Notes: generated from the letters alone by a model not told the origin. Counted from the first letter of the stretch, positions 43,947-53,651 are shown. The stretch is 64,000 nt of DNA from Clostridiales bacterium Firm_14 (GCA_001604135.1 LVAT01000045.1:1-64000), one strand, 5' to 3'. Translations and numbers: made by a program.

Positions 43947-45023
43947 GTGAGAAAAAAGATCATGGTAACAGCCTTATGCATACTTGCCGTACCCGTAATC
44001 ATTCTGATCGTCTGGGCAATAATGAGCCCGGGCAAGATCAGGACGTATGATTTTCCTGACAGCATTTCCGAGAAGTTCGTCATGGACATAAACGGAGCAC
44101 CGAACGGGTTCTTTATAAACGGAAAGAACAAGGATAATCCGGTCCTGCTCCTGGTATCGAGCGGTCCCGGCACTGATGATTATTTCCTGACTGACAAATA
44201 TAAGGATATGAGGATCGAAGAAGACTTCACGGTTGTCTACTGGGATTACCGTTACATGGGTATTGCATATGCCAAAAATGCTGAAATTGACAGTATAAAT
44301 ATTGATAACCTGATCGAAGATGCAGCTGCCGTAACAGAATATCTGAAGGAACGCTTCAATAAGGATAAGATCTACATAATGGGCTTCTCGGGCGGCACGC
44401 ACATTGCTCTCCGCACAGCAGAGAGATATCCGGAAAACTACTATGCTTACATCGGAATGGCCCAGGTGGTAACAAAATCTGAAGAGAACGATACTCTGAT
44501 TTATAACTTCATGAAGCAGGTATTCACTGAACGCGGGGATAAGAAGAGGCTTAAGAAACTGGAAGACAGCGTCGATCATCTTGACGGCGGTAACATTAAG
44601 TGCAAGGATTGGTATAATTACGTTAAGCTGCTTCACGAATCCGGTGGCGGTACGATCTATAACAAGACTGAGTTCGAGGGCATAGATCTGCCGATAATTA
44701 CCTGCGGGTGCTATACGGTAAGAGAGAAGATCAACTATATAGCAGGCATGAAGATGTACAGGAACACTCCTCTTGCAAGAGAGCTTGAAGAGGTTGATTA
44801 CAGAAAGAGCATAAGAGATATCAGGGTTCCTGTTTTCTTCATAAGCGGAGAGTACGATTATAACTGTCCGTGGGAACTTGTAGAGGAATATTGTGATACA
44901 GTAAATAGTCCGAAGAAGGGCTTTTATAAGATCTCAGGATCAGCACACAGCCCGCTCTGGGAGAATCCCGGATCTTCGTGCGAAGCGTTAAGACAGATAA
45001 AGGAGATGACGATAAATGGCTGA
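43947..45023 (+). CDS. Membrane-anchored alpha/beta hydrolase, proline-iminopeptidase-like
   Basis: This 358-residue protein has an N-terminal membrane anchor (about 5-27) and an alpha/beta hydrolase fold: oxyanion region SSGPGTDDYFL, DYRYMG, the nucleophile elbow MGFSGGTHIAL, then FFISGEYDYNCPWELV and SGSAHSPLWE for the Asp and His. Start GTG 43947 follows GGAG by 6 nt. The 3' end overlaps the TetR gene by 8 bp. It may inactivate a compound sensed by the regulator. Confidence 0.85.
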   Translation: MRKKIMVTALCILAVPVIILIVWAIMSPGKIRTYDFPDSISEKFVMDINGAPNGFFINGKNKDNPVLLLVSSGPGTDDYFLTDKYKDMRIEEDFTVVYWDYRYMGIAYAKNAEIDSINIDNLIEDAAAVTEYLKERFNKDKIYIMGFSGGTHIALRTAERYPENYYAYIGMAQVVTKSEENDTLIYNFMKQVFTERGDKKRLKKLEDSVDHLDGGNIKCKDWYNYVKLLHESGGGTIYNKTEFEGIDLPIITCGCYTVREKINYIAGMKMYRNTPLARELEEVDYRKSIRDIRVPVFFISGEYDYNCPWELVEEYCDTVNSPKKGFYKISGSAHSPLWENPGSSCEALRQIKEMTING

Positions 45024-45591
45024 CAGTTATCATCACGGCAATCTCAGGGAGGCCCTGATCGATGCCGGAATCAAGATAATCAATGAGAATGGTGAAGAGA
45101 ATCTCTCACTCCGTAAAGTTGCGGCAGCTTGCGGCGTATCACATGCGGCGCCTTATGCCCACTTTAAGGATAAGGAAGAGCTGATCGATGCCATAAAGGC
45201 GAATGTTACCGATAAGTTCATGGAAAAGCTTATAGAGGCAGTCGAAGGCAAGCCTTCTGCTGATGCTGCGATAATTGCGATGGGCAGGGCTTATGTTACG
45301 TTCTTCAGTAAGAATCCCGACTACTTCATATTCCTCTTCGGCAAGCAGAATATAACTGCGCATCTTAAGATGAGCAAGGAATATAAAGGCGATTATCCGC
45401 CGTTCCTTCTGCTCCGCAGAATGTATCTTCTGCATCTTGAAGAGAACGGACTTGAGAAGACTGTTGAAGAGCAGGAGATAGATCTCATCAAGATATGGTC
45501 CATCGTTCACGGCATGACATCGATCGCATGCATGAAGGGCGTTAAATCATCATTTAACTGGAATGATATTGATGAAAGGTTGCTTACTTGA
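45016..45591 (+). CDS. TetR-family transcriptional regulator
   Basis: A 191-residue protein. The helix-turn-helix is at about residues 20-60 (NLSLRKVAAACGVSHAAPYAHFKDKEEL split over two helices); the C-terminal part is a TetR WHG-type ligand domain. It probably represses its own operon at the 43883 promoter. AGGAG lies upstream of the ATG, inside the hydrolase gene. Confidence 0.92.
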   Translation: MADSYHHGNLREALIDAGIKIINENGEENLSLRKVAAACGVSHAAPYAHFKDKEELIDAIKANVTDKFMEKLIEAVEGKPSADAAIIAMGRAYVTFFSKNPDYFIFLFGKQNITAHLKMSKEYKGDYPPFLLLRRMYLLHLEENGLEKTVEEQEIDLIKIWSIVHGMTSIACMKGVKSSFNWNDIDERLLT

Positions 45592-45593
45592 TA

Positions 45594-45998
45594 ATGGATA
45601 TTGATTACAGCGAACAGCATGAATTCGAGAGCGGTGAACTCGAGAGACTCTTCCTCTCAGTGGACTGGTCATCCGGGCATTTCCCTGACAAGCTTGTAGT
45701 GGCAATGAGAAACTATAAGGCCGTTTATTCTGCATGGGACGGAGATAAGCTCGTGGGACTCATTGCTGCAATGGATGACGGGATAATGAATGCATATGTG
45801 CATTATCTTCTCGTTGATCCGGAGTATCACGGAGCTGGTATCGGCAAAGAACTCGTTGAAATGGTAAAGGATTACTATAAAGATTACATGCGCATCTGCG
45901 TTATCGCATATGACACGGCAATCGAATTCTATAAGCACTGCGGATTTGAGGTAAGTGAAGGCGCATCACCGATGTGCATAACGACACTCTGGACATAA
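45594..45998 (+). CDS. GNAT acetyltransferase
   Basis: This 134-residue protein has the loop VDPEYHGAGIGKELVEMVKD and an FYKHCGFEVSEG ending. It belongs to the small sialic-acid/puromycin acetyltransferase-like group; substrate unknown. ATG 45594 is 2 bp after the TetR stop; the S41 gene follows after 14 bp. Confidence 0.86.
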   Translation: MDIDYSEQHEFESGELERLFLSVDWSSGHFPDKLVVAMRNYKAVYSAWDGDKLVGLIAAMDDGIMNAYVHYLLVDPEYHGAGIGKELVEMVKDYYKDYMRICVIAYDTAIEFYKHCGFEVSEGASPMCITTLWT

Positions 45999-46012
45999 GC
46001 GGAGGATAACTT

Positions 46013-47782
46013 ATGGAGATCTTTCTCGATATATTAGGCGAGATCGCAGAGATGTTAAAGCTGGTTGACGGCCCGACTGATTACATGATGTCGTTTACGG
46101 TCGACTGGTTTCTGGTGCTGGTTATTTTCGCGATCATTGCAAAAAAGAAGAGAAAGGTGATCTTCAGGATCCTGGCTCCTGTTCCGCTTATTAATTTCGC
46201 TGTCTTTTATCTCATTAACTTCACTAAGGGAGCGCAGCTTATCGGATTCTTAAGGTACGGCCCGGGGCTTGCTGCAGCGATCATCTATCTGCTGATCTCT
46301 CTTTGGATCTCCAAGGGAAAGAGAAGGGTCCTGCCTCTCATCATCAACGGTATCCTGACAGCACTTATCGGTGCGTGGATGGTGTTCTATGTGCTGGGTC
46401 TGGGCGCTTCATATCATTTCGGGAACTTCTCGCATCAGGGCTACAAGAAGTCCATGTCAAAGCTTATCGATGAGCTTGAAGCAAATTACGTGTTAAGAGA
46501 TTACAAGGAGATCGACTTCGAAGCCTTAAGGGCAGAGTATATTCCGATGGCTGCCGAAGCCCAGAAGAATAAGGATGAGGAAGCATTTGCTGAGGCAGTT
46601 GCAAAGCTTTGTTATGAGTTCCATGACGGTCATCTCTCGATAAACATCACAGATGATGAACTTGCTTCCAAAGTCAGCGAAAAGATGGCGGGCAACGATT
46701 ACGGTTTCTCGATGATAAGGAAGGATGACGGCAAGACGGTCGTAATTCTTGCCGACGAGAGTTCTGATGCGTATGCCAAGGGTATCAGAAATGATTATGT
46801 TATTACTTCCTGGGATGGCGTTGCGATCGATGAAGCGATCGATAACACACGCTGCGTTCAGTTCTCCATATACATGGTAGCTTACCCTATTGCAGAGAAT
46901 GAAGAAGTCGTAAAACCGATCTTCCTTGCAGGCAAGGGCGGTGATACGGTGAAGGTCGGATTCATAGATGAGAACGGAACACAAAAGGAAGTAACCGTTA
47001 AGAGCATCGGGAGCTACATTAACAGACTTAATTCAGCTTTAATGCCACTGACTGATAAATGGTGCTATGAATTTGCCGAGGCAAAGATGCTTGACGAACA
47101 CTGCGGTTATCTTTGTATTCCCTGGGAATCTTTCAATCCCACTAACGACATATCTGCTGCACTGATGGATGAATATCCGGAATTAAAAGAACTTCTGGTC
47201 TCAAAGATCGAAGGCTTGAAAGCTCAGGGAATGGACAGACTCATTTTAGATATAAGAGGCAATGACGGCGGAATCGATGTTGTATATGAAGAGGTCGTAT
47301 CGCTTTTTACCAACGAAAAGATGGTTGCCTATGGCGGAGCATATGAGAACAACGTATTCCGTAAGAGCGATAAGTGGGCATGGACAGTAGAGCCTGATGG
47401 AAGGTACAGCGACATACCTGTCGTAGTGCTCGTAAATGCGGGCACGGCAAGTTCCGGAGATATGCTGGCTTACCGCCTTTCCAACTGCCCCAATGTCACC
47501 ATGATGGGATTGACTACGACATGGGGATCGGCACAGAGCCTTGGCGGCACATGCCTTCTCAGCGGCGGAAAGATACAGGTAAGGTATCCTTTGATCGCGA
47601 CAATGGGAGAGAATGATGAGATCCTCGTTGATGCAGGAAAGGACAGAAAAGCTTCCATAACGCTTGATGAGAAGATTCCGTTGGATGACAAAGCCGTATA
47701 TTGCATCTACACGCTTGATGGTGATTACGATCTGGCATATGCAAGACACTATATCAACGGAACGCTCAACAAAGACGAATGA
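46013..47782 (+). CDS. Membrane S41-family peptidase
   Basis: A 589-residue protein. Four hydrophobic segments fill residues about 25-145. An extracellular part follows, with an N-terminal helical S41 region (about 150-230), a PDZ-like segment, and the catalytic domain with LILDIRGNDGG and VNAGTASSGDML, where Ser480 aligns with the catalytic Ser of tail-specific proteases. The usual lysine cannot be assigned with certainty. GGAGG precedes the ATG. It closes the TetR operon. Confidence 0.88.
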   Translation: MEIFLDILGEIAEMLKLVDGPTDYMMSFTVDWFLVLVIFAIIAKKKRKVIFRILAPVPLINFAVFYLINFTKGAQLIGFLRYGPGLAAAIIYLLISLWISKGKRRVLPLIINGILTALIGAWMVFYVLGLGASYHFGNFSHQGYKKSMSKLIDELEANYVLRDYKEIDFEALRAEYIPMAAEAQKNKDEEAFAEAVAKLCYEFHDGHLSINITDDELASKVSEKMAGNDYGFSMIRKDDGKTVVILADESSDAYAKGIRNDYVITSWDGVAIDEAIDNTRCVQFSIYMVAYPIAENEEVVKPIFLAGKGGDTVKVGFIDENGTQKEVTVKSIGSYINRLNSALMPLTDKWCYEFAEAKMLDEHCGYLCIPWESFNPTNDISAALMDEYPELKELLVSKIEGLKAQGMDRLILDIRGNDGGIDVVYEEVVSLFTNEKMVAYGGAYENNVFRKSDKWAWTVEPDGRYSDIPVVVLVNAGTASSGDMLAYRLSNCPNVTMMGLTTTWGSAQSLGGTCLLSGGKIQVRYPLIATMGENDEILVDAGKDRKASITLDEKIPLDDKAVYCIYTLDGDYDLAYARHYINGTLNKDE

Positions 47783-47892
47783 TATGAGCGTCAGCTTACC
47801 ACTGCAGTATTATTTAACAGTTTTGATGCCGTTTTGATTTTTCAGGGTGCTAAACTTAGCCATCTCTTGGAGAGGATAATTAGGAGATGACT

Positions 47893-48954
47893 ATGAAAAA
47901 TAAGAAGATATTCAGCGGCCTGATCGCTCTTGCTATCCTGATCTCGGGCTGCAGCGCGAATATAAATACTACGGAAACCCAAGCTTCAGAGACTCCTGAA
48001 GTGACGGCTGAAAGCACTTCTGTAGAGGCCGCAACAACATCTGAGACCACCATAGAAGCTGAGCCGTTCAAGTTCAATCCGCATGTGCACACGAACCTGA
48101 TCTCCGAAGTCTTTAAGGATGAATGGTGGGAATCGTTCTATAACATGTGCGATGCAATGCGTGAAGGCAAAGATTCTTTCGAGTGCATTGATGAAGAATG
48201 CTTCAAGGCCTGCACACACGAAGTGTTTATTGGAAGCCTTTTCCCTGCGGCCTGTTCGGTCGTAGTAGGTGACGGTTATGAGAACGGTACCGGCAGATTA
48301 AAGTACAAGATGGATAAGGATAAGTTCCTGGAAAGACAGGCAGCCTTTGAGAAAGAGATCGAGAGGATGCTGAATGAAGCGATCCGCACGGATTACTCCG
48401 AATTCGAGAAGGTTATGGGCCTTTATGATCATATGTGCAAGAACTTCAGATACGATTATGAGCCGTTGGACGGCCAGGGAATAGACGATTTCAGTGATTA
48501 TGCTTGTCTTACCAAGAAGAACGGCATCTGCTGCGAATTTGCCGGAGCATATTCATATCTGCTGCTTCAGGCCGGAGTCGATGCAACACCTTTTGAAGGC
48601 GACGGCGAGGCAGGTTATCACGGCTGGACATATGTTGTTGTCGGAGGCAAGGGCTATCACTGCGATGCTACATGGGGAGCTCACGGCGAGAATCCTGATA
48701 CCAGACTGACCCTGCAGTATTTTATGATGACTGAAGAGGAACGCATCAAAGACAGCTTTAATAAGGAAACGCTCCGGCCGGATCTGATATGGCCTTTTGT
48801 AGAAAAGATCACGGGTGATTTTTCCGCGACAGATGAGACATTCAAGCCTTTTCACAATTATCTGTATTTCGTGGAAATGGACACCGTGAGAAATGTCGTT
48901 GTTTTCGAAGAATTCGGAGGCGAACGGTTCGAATTAAATTATGGGAACCTTTGA
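47893..48954 (+). CDS. Lipoprotein with transglutaminase-like domain
   Basis: A 353-residue protein. ATG 47893 is favoured since AGGAG is 6 nt upstream, whereas ATG 47887 has none. Lipobox ISGC lies at the N-terminus, followed by a Thr/Ser/Glu-rich linker (about 20-55). The transglutaminase-like core has Cys213 (GICCEFAGAYSYLL), His243 (YHGWTYVV) and Asp258 (CDATWG), an intact triad. Such secreted proteins often act as peptidases or in cell-wall modification. Confidence 0.88.
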   Translation: MKNKKIFSGLIALAILISGCSANINTTETQASETPEVTAESTSVEAATTSETTIEAEPFKFNPHVHTNLISEVFKDEWWESFYNMCDAMREGKDSFECIDEECFKACTHEVFIGSLFPAACSVVVGDGYENGTGRLKYKMDKDKFLERQAAFEKEIERMLNEAIRTDYSEFEKVMGLYDHMCKNFRYDYEPLDGQGIDDFSDYACLTKKNGICCEFAGAYSYLLLQAGVDATPFEGDGEAGYHGWTYVVVGGKGYHCDATWGAHGENPDTRLTLQYFMMTEEERIKDSFNKETLRPDLIWPFVEKITGDFSATDETFKPFHNYLYFVEMDTVRNVVVFEEFGGERFELNYGNL

Positions 48955-48961
48955 TCAATAT

Positions 48962-48990
48962 AAGCCGGCCGGTTTTGAGCCGGCTTTTTT
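48962..48990 (+). terminator. Intrinsic terminator
   Basis: AAGCCGGC (48962-48969) and GCCGGCTT (48979-48986) form an 8-bp stem with a run of T residues to 48990. Confidence 0.9.
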
Positions 48991-49047
48991 GTATGCAAAT
49001 ATAAGTCTCTATGATAAAATTTCTTTGAATTTTTCGAGGGGGCATAT

Positions 49048-49494
49048 ATGAACATTACTAAGGCTGAATTAAAGGATCTTCAGGTGATCTTGGATCTCCA
49101 GTATCTTGCTTACCAGAGTGAGGCTGCGTTATTTAACAATAAGGATATCCCTCCGCTCAAAGAGACTCTCGAAGAATTAACCGAAGAGTTCAACAAGGGC
49201 ATTATCCTGAAGATGACTGACGGCGATAAGATCATAGGTTCCGTCAGAGCTTATGAGAAGCGCCGCACTGCTTATATCGGCAAGCTTATGGTGCATCCTG
49301 ATTACAGGAATCAGGGCTACGGCACCATGCTCTTAAAGGCGATCGAAAAGTTTTACTTCGAGTGCAGGCTTGAACTTTTTACCAGCACGAAGAGCGTCGA
49401 TAACATAAGGCTTTACGAGTCTTTAGGTTACAGGAAGTTCAAAGAGCAGAAGATCGACGACGAACTGACATTCGTATATTTGGCAAAAGACTGA
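49048..49494 (+). CDS. GNAT acetyltransferase
   Basis: This 148-residue protein has the motif VHPDYRNQGYGTMLLKAIEKF and a C-terminal RLYESLGYRKF. GAGGGGG precedes the ATG. A gene for an Ntn hydrolase follows after 16 bp in the same direction. Substrate unknown. Confidence 0.87.
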   Translation: MNITKAELKDLQVILDLQYLAYQSEAALFNNKDIPPLKETLEELTEEFNKGIILKMTDGDKIIGSVRAYEKRRTAYIGKLMVHPDYRNQGYGTMLLKAIEKFYFECRLELFTSTKSVDNIRLYESLGYRKFKEQKIDDELTFVYLAKD

Positions 49495-49510
49495 TCAAAG
49501 AGGGGTTTAT

Positions 49511-51187
49511 ATGGGAAAGAAGATCGCACTTATCATCGCATCAGTAATCGCGGTTGCCGGCATCGGAACATGCATTGCCGGATTCGTTTCGGAGAAGGCT
49601 GACAGCACCGGCGGAAAAGAAATCGACATCAACGATCCTTCTTCTTTTGTGCCCGGCGTATCAGGCAGAGTCCATCTTTACAGCGAAGATCTTTTCGAAG
49701 TCGAGAAAGGCTTAAGCACCTACACTCCTTATGAACTTGAAGAATATGAATACTCATACATCGTGAGCGGTATCGATACCAACCCTTTTGCGATAGGGCG
49801 CTATCTTGTACCCAAAGATGACCAGGGAAGGCTCATATACAATGTAAAGGTAATGGAATGTCCGGATGAGACATGGCAGAAGGTCTATGACTTCATCATC
49901 GCTTATTACGAGAGGCTTTATGCGATCGTGAGCGAAGATCCGGAAGCTAATCCCGAATACTTAGAGTCCCTGACTGCGACGCTTTCAGATGAGGGCCGAG
50001 AGGCATTGAGGAATTCGATCTCACACACGATGTGTGAAGTAACTCCTTCAGTTAATTATGCGGGGATCAAGCTCACTGGAATCATCATTGCAGCTGTGGG
50101 GCTTCTTGCGGTCTTAAGCATCCTTTTGTCATATAAGCTCAAGGCAAGAAAGATCGTATTGGGATATGTTGTCTTAGTGATCGCAGGCCTGCTGGTCATG
50201 CTTTTCGCAGTAAGAAAACAGATTGCAACTATCCTTTCTTTTAAGGAATATCAACCGGGTGCTTATACCATTAAGTACACGGCAGATTATAAGCTTGACG
50301 ATATGCTGGAAGCCGGAGTTACCGATGAAGCCGGGCTCCTCTCTTGGGCCGGCGATAAACTGTTCTACGGACTGCCGGTATCGATGAACGGAAACACATT
50401 CGGATGTGCGGCGTTCCTGGTAACTGATGAGAACGGCAATCACCTTATGGGACGCAATCTGGATTATCCTGAGGCTGACTGTCTCATGATCTACTGCGAC
50501 CCTAAAGACGGTTACGATTCGATCGCGATGGTCGACTTATCGATCGTTAATATCGGTAGCGGTGAAGGGCAGATGTCACCCACATCTCTTACAGGCAAGG
50601 CCGCTGCTCTTGCTGCGCCCTATTTCGTAGTTGAAGGAATGAATGAGACCGGACTTGGTGTATCGATCCTTGAGCTTGAGACTGAAGAGATCCATCAGGA
50701 TACGGGCAAACAGGACATCCTCATCAATGTCGCCGTAAGAGCCGTCCTCGACAAGTGCGCAACAGTCGATGAGGCTGTCGCTTTCTTTGATAAATACGAT
50801 ATGAATACAATGCTTGGCACATCGTTCCATCTCTTCGTCTGTGATAAGACAGGCAAGAGCGTTGTAGTCGAATGGTTCGGCGACAAGATGTATGTCAAAG
50901 AGAACCCTGCAGTTACAAATTACGTTGTCTGCACAACTGATGCTTACATCGATCCCGGCAACGACACGCGCTATGAAGACCTCATGAAGGAGCTTGATTC
51001 ATGCAGCCGTGTAGCTGACCCTAAGAAGGCAATGAGTTTCCTTGAGATGGTCGGTTACGACAACAAGAAGGGCAGCATAGGCACCGAGTGGTCCTGCGTT
51101 TACGATCTTGATAACTTCACTGTGACTGTATGCTTCGACGTAAAGTACGGAGAGCCCGTATTCATTACGAAGGATACTTTTAAGTAA
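49511..51187 (+). CDS. Membrane Ntn hydrolase of the choloylglycine/acyltransferase family
   Basis: A 558-residue protein. Membrane helices lie at about 7-25, 188-208 and 217-235. The C-terminal half (about 290-558) is a choloylglycine-hydrolase/penicillin-acylase-like domain: TFGCAAFLVTDENGNHLMGRNLDYP, with Cys299 as expected nucleophile, then an Asn/Asp pattern and VVEWFGDKMYV. Cys299 directly follows Gly298, as at the self-cleavage site of fungal isopenicillin N acyltransferase, so autoproteolysis between these residues would release the extracellular domain with a free N-terminal Cys. Linear amides or acylated amino acids are likely substrates. Confidence 0.85.
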   Translation: MGKKIALIIASVIAVAGIGTCIAGFVSEKADSTGGKEIDINDPSSFVPGVSGRVHLYSEDLFEVEKGLSTYTPYELEEYEYSYIVSGIDTNPFAIGRYLVPKDDQGRLIYNVKVMECPDETWQKVYDFIIAYYERLYAIVSEDPEANPEYLESLTATLSDEGREALRNSISHTMCEVTPSVNYAGIKLTGIIIAAVGLLAVLSILLSYKLKARKIVLGYVVLVIAGLLVMLFAVRKQIATILSFKEYQPGAYTIKYTADYKLDDMLEAGVTDEAGLLSWAGDKLFYGLPVSMNGNTFGCAAFLVTDENGNHLMGRNLDYPEADCLMIYCDPKDGYDSIAMVDLSIVNIGSGEGQMSPTSLTGKAAALAAPYFVVEGMNETGLGVSILELETEEIHQDTGKQDILINVAVRAVLDKCATVDEAVAFFDKYDMNTMLGTSFHLFVCDKTGKSVVVEWFGDKMYVKENPAVTNYVVCTTDAYIDPGNDTRYEDLMKELDSCSRVADPKKAMSFLEMVGYDNKKGSIGTEWSCVYDLDNFTVTVCFDVKYGEPVFITKDTFK

Positions 51188-51192
51188 GCACC

Positions 51193-51369
51193 TTACATCG
51201 GTGAAGTAAACCAGAGCCATCCCATAGCTATTGTTCCCAAGAAGCATATAACTGAGATTATTATGCCTATGGCGATCTTCTTTTTGATGAATGCGAAAAC
51301 CGCAAGCCCTATCAGGACCATGTAAACAAGAGCTATCAAGCCCGTAAAACCGATGTTTCCCGTTTGCAT
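51193..51369 (-). CDS. Small membrane protein, 58 residues
   Basis: ATG 51369 follows AAAGGAG with a 10-nt gap on the minus strand. The peptide has two hydrophobic segments, LIALVYMVLIGLAVFAF and IGIIISVICFLGTIAM, separated by a short KKK-containing turn. It would be a two-helix membrane protein. It shares a strand with the three lipoproteins that follow in map order and is 15 bp from the nearest, so it may be in their operon. Confidence 0.65.
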   Translation of the reverse strand: MQTGNIGFTGLIALVYMVLIGLAVFAFIKKKIAIGIIISVICFLGTIAMGWLWFTSPM

Positions 51370-51384
51370 ATTGCGTTCGCTCCT

Positions 51385-51957
51385 TTAAATCAAATCTATG
51401 TATACGGAATACCAGTTGTCACTCAATTTATAAAAGCGCTGGTATTCCTGTGAGCACCATTTGTTCTTTACCGTCTTATCAATGGGGCCGTCTTTGGAAT
51501 AGATCATGCATCCGTAATATCCGTCTTCTGCAAAGATGACGTAATCCTCAGTTACAAAGATGAGGTTGGGACCGCTCCTGTGTGTGACCTCGTAGAATGT
51601 TTCCCTCAGTTCATCAAGCTTGGAACTGATTGCAGTTTCTTGCTCGAGATCAAGCGCTGTGAAATCCTCATCTTCGCTCCTGATGCTTAAGCGGTAAGTG
51701 CCATTCTCATCGTCATAATGAAGGTAGAATTCAGCACCGCCACCCGTGATGTCCTGCAAATATACTGCAAGTTCCGTCAATGATTCCCCATGCTTCGAAA
51801 AACGCTCTTCGAACTTTTTGCTGTCGGAACATGATGTGACCATGAAGAGCGAAGATAAGAGAAGAACTGCTGAAATAAGACAAACGGTTTTCTTCGTGCC
51901 CGGAACTGCTGCTCTGTGCATGATTACATATCTGTTCATTCTGCTGCTTCCCTTCAT
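51385..51957 (-). CDS. Lipoprotein of unknown function
   Basis: This 190-residue frame has lipobox MVTSC at about residues 38-42, after a rather long N-terminus; translation may instead start at the Met at 51939, giving a normal signal peptide length. The mature part is acidic with no recognised family. It lies in a cluster of minus-strand lipoprotein genes. Confidence 0.7.
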   Translation of the reverse strand: MKGSSRMNRYVIMHRAAVPGTKKTVCLISAVLLLSSLFMVTSCSDSKKFEERFSKHGESLTELAVYLQDITGGGAEFYLHYDDENGTYRLSIRSEDEDFTALDLEQETAISSKLDELRETFYEVTHRSGPNLIFVTEDYVIFAEDGYYGCMIYSKDGPIDKTVKNKWCSQEYQRFYKLSDNWYSVYIDLI

Positions 51958-51978
51958 GCTGTTTTCGATGCCTTGTAA

Positions 51979-52770
51979 TCAGTTCACGACAAGATAGTAT
52001 CCTTGCGATTCATCGTAATGGACTTCGAGTTGGCGAAAATATCCGCCGAGCATCATGTCGTGTGTGAATTCGCCGTTGACCTCTACCGTCTGTCCGTCCT
52101 TTTGGATAACGGATAAAGTTACTCTGACATTAAACGGCTTATCAGGTTCTGAGTGCTTGATGACGCTTCTTTCAAGGATCTCGATCGTTAAGAGATCGCC
52201 ATGTTTAAGAACGCCCATGTTGCCATAGCGGACTCCGCCGATGTTAGAATGCTCGCCATTAATGTCGATTGAATAGCCGATCTCTATGATATTATCCGCT
52301 TCACAGACAACGCCGATCACGGCTGTTCTCTCCTCATAGTGAAGACCCGAAGAACCCCAGGATTCATAGCCTAAGGATTCGATGTAGGAAGGCGTAAGGA
52401 TATCCTTGTTCTTTGTATCCGTGGCTCTGTAGAAGCCCGGCTGATCCATGACTCCGTTTGTGTTTTTGACCATGATGTAGTTGTCGAATGTATCTTCCGT
52501 CAGCGTGTAGATTCTCTCGTTCTTATCATCGCCTACGTATCCTATGCATTCTCTTAATGAATCGTTGCTCATGCTGTTCTTAAGAGTTCCGAAGAATGCA
52601 TATTCTCTTCCGTTGTAGCTGATCACTGCTTCACCCGTTCCGTTGCTTTCCTGAGTGAAGGATGGAGCACCGGCCGGCAGATCCGGCGCGGGAGTCCTGT
52701 TCATCAGAGAGCATCCGGACATAAGGAATGCTCCGCTTAAGATAAGTGCCAATATTTTCGTATTCATCAT
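51979..52770 (-). CDS. Lipoprotein, paralogue 1
   Basis: This 263-residue protein has lipobox LMSGC near residue 19. It aligns over its length with the next gene: shared landmarks include RIYTLTEDTFDNYIMVKN, FYRATDT, TPSYIESLGYE and GEFTHDMMLGGY. Tandem duplication is clear. No enzymatic motif is seen; a surface or binding role is likely. Confidence 0.78.
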   Translation of the reverse strand: MMNTKILALILSGAFLMSGCSLMNRTPAPDLPAGAPSFTQESNGTGEAVISYNGREYAFFGTLKNSMSNDSLRECIGYVGDDKNERIYTLTEDTFDNYIMVKNTNGVMDQPGFYRATDTKNKDILTPSYIESLGYESWGSSGLHYEERTAVIGVVCEADNIIEIGYSIDINGEHSNIGGVRYGNMGVLKHGDLLTIEILERSVIKHSEPDKPFNVRVTLSVIQKDGQTVEVNGEFTHDMMLGGYFRQLEVHYDESQGYYLVVN

Positions 52771-52782
52771 ATAAGTCTCCGG

Positions 52783-53598
52783 TTAAATATCTTCTTTAAG
52801 GCAGAAGCCGTTTGCTCCGTCCTGCTCGATCGACAGACCGACCAGGTATGCGCCGAGCATCATCTCACGGTCGTAAGAGCCGTTGACCTCATAAACATTG
52901 TCATTTGCGTCCGTGACCTTGAATGTAATGCTTAAGTTAAATGGTGCATTCTTATCTGCCTTGTCACCGAGTTCGACCTCTGTAATTCCGATCTTTATGA
53001 GTTCACCCTTCTTGTAAGGTGTTCCGCTGACATAGCCTGTATCTCCGCCGCCTGCAAATTCGCCGTTGATCTGATATTCATAGCTCAGCATCTTAATGTT
53101 ATCTGCGTTAAGGATCAGTCCGACGGTTGCTGCGGGCTGCTCACTGTGGCGTCCTGAATCGCACCAGCATTCAAAGCCCAAAGGTTCGATATATACCGGT
53201 GTATAGATATCCTGCCTCATCGTATCGACCGCTCTGAAGAACCTGGTGTCGCCCGAATAACTGTAGATATTCTTTACAAGGATATAGTTGTCATAAGGGT
53301 CTTCAGCAAGCGTATAAACGCGCCTGTTCTCGTAATCTTCCAAATGTCCGACGCAGTCTCTGATCGAGTAATCCTTATATTCATCAGAGATATATCCGTA
53401 ATCGACATAATGCCTGCCGTTGAAGTCGACGGACATCTCACTGCAGCTGTCATCATAGACATACTTAAAGATCTCCGGGTTAGCGGGCAGGTCGAAGTTG
53501 TTATTCTTATTGCCCATGTTCTTTTGCGGCTTGCAGCCTGTGAAAAGAATGGCTGTGCCTAATACTATTGCTATGGTCTTTACTTTTTTCATTTCCAT
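52783..53598 (-). CDS. Lipoprotein, paralogue 2
   Basis: A 271-residue protein. The start MEMKKVK at 53598 follows AAAGGGG by 4 nt; a longer frame to 53631 lacks a ribosome binding site. Lipobox LFTGC. Paralogous to the gene at 51979-52770 (RVYTLAEDPYDNYILVKN, FFRAVDT, TPVYIEPLGFE, GSYDREMMLGAY). The two genes are 12 bp apart and share the promoter at 53623-53651. Confidence 0.78.
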   Translation of the reverse strand: MEMKKVKTIAIVLGTAILFTGCKPQKNMGNKNNNFDLPANPEIFKYVYDDSCSEMSVDFNGRHYVDYGYISDEYKDYSIRDCVGHLEDYENRRVYTLAEDPYDNYILVKNIYSYSGDTRFFRAVDTMRQDIYTPVYIEPLGFECWCDSGRHSEQPAATVGLILNADNIKMLSYEYQINGEFAGGGDTGYVSGTPYKKGELIKIGITEVELGDKADKNAPFNLSITFKVTDANDNVYEVNGSYDREMMLGAYLVGLSIEQDGANGFCLKEDI

Positions 53599-53622
53599 AA
53601 ATCCCCTTTCATGGTTGGGGCT

Positions 53623-53651
53623 ATAATACACCCTGCGAACTCGAAATGCAA
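53623..53651 (-). promoter_or_regulatory. Promoter for the minus-strand lipoprotein operon
   Basis: On the minus strand TTGCAT (53646-53651) and TATTAT (53623-53628) are spaced by 17 bp. Confidence 0.65.
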
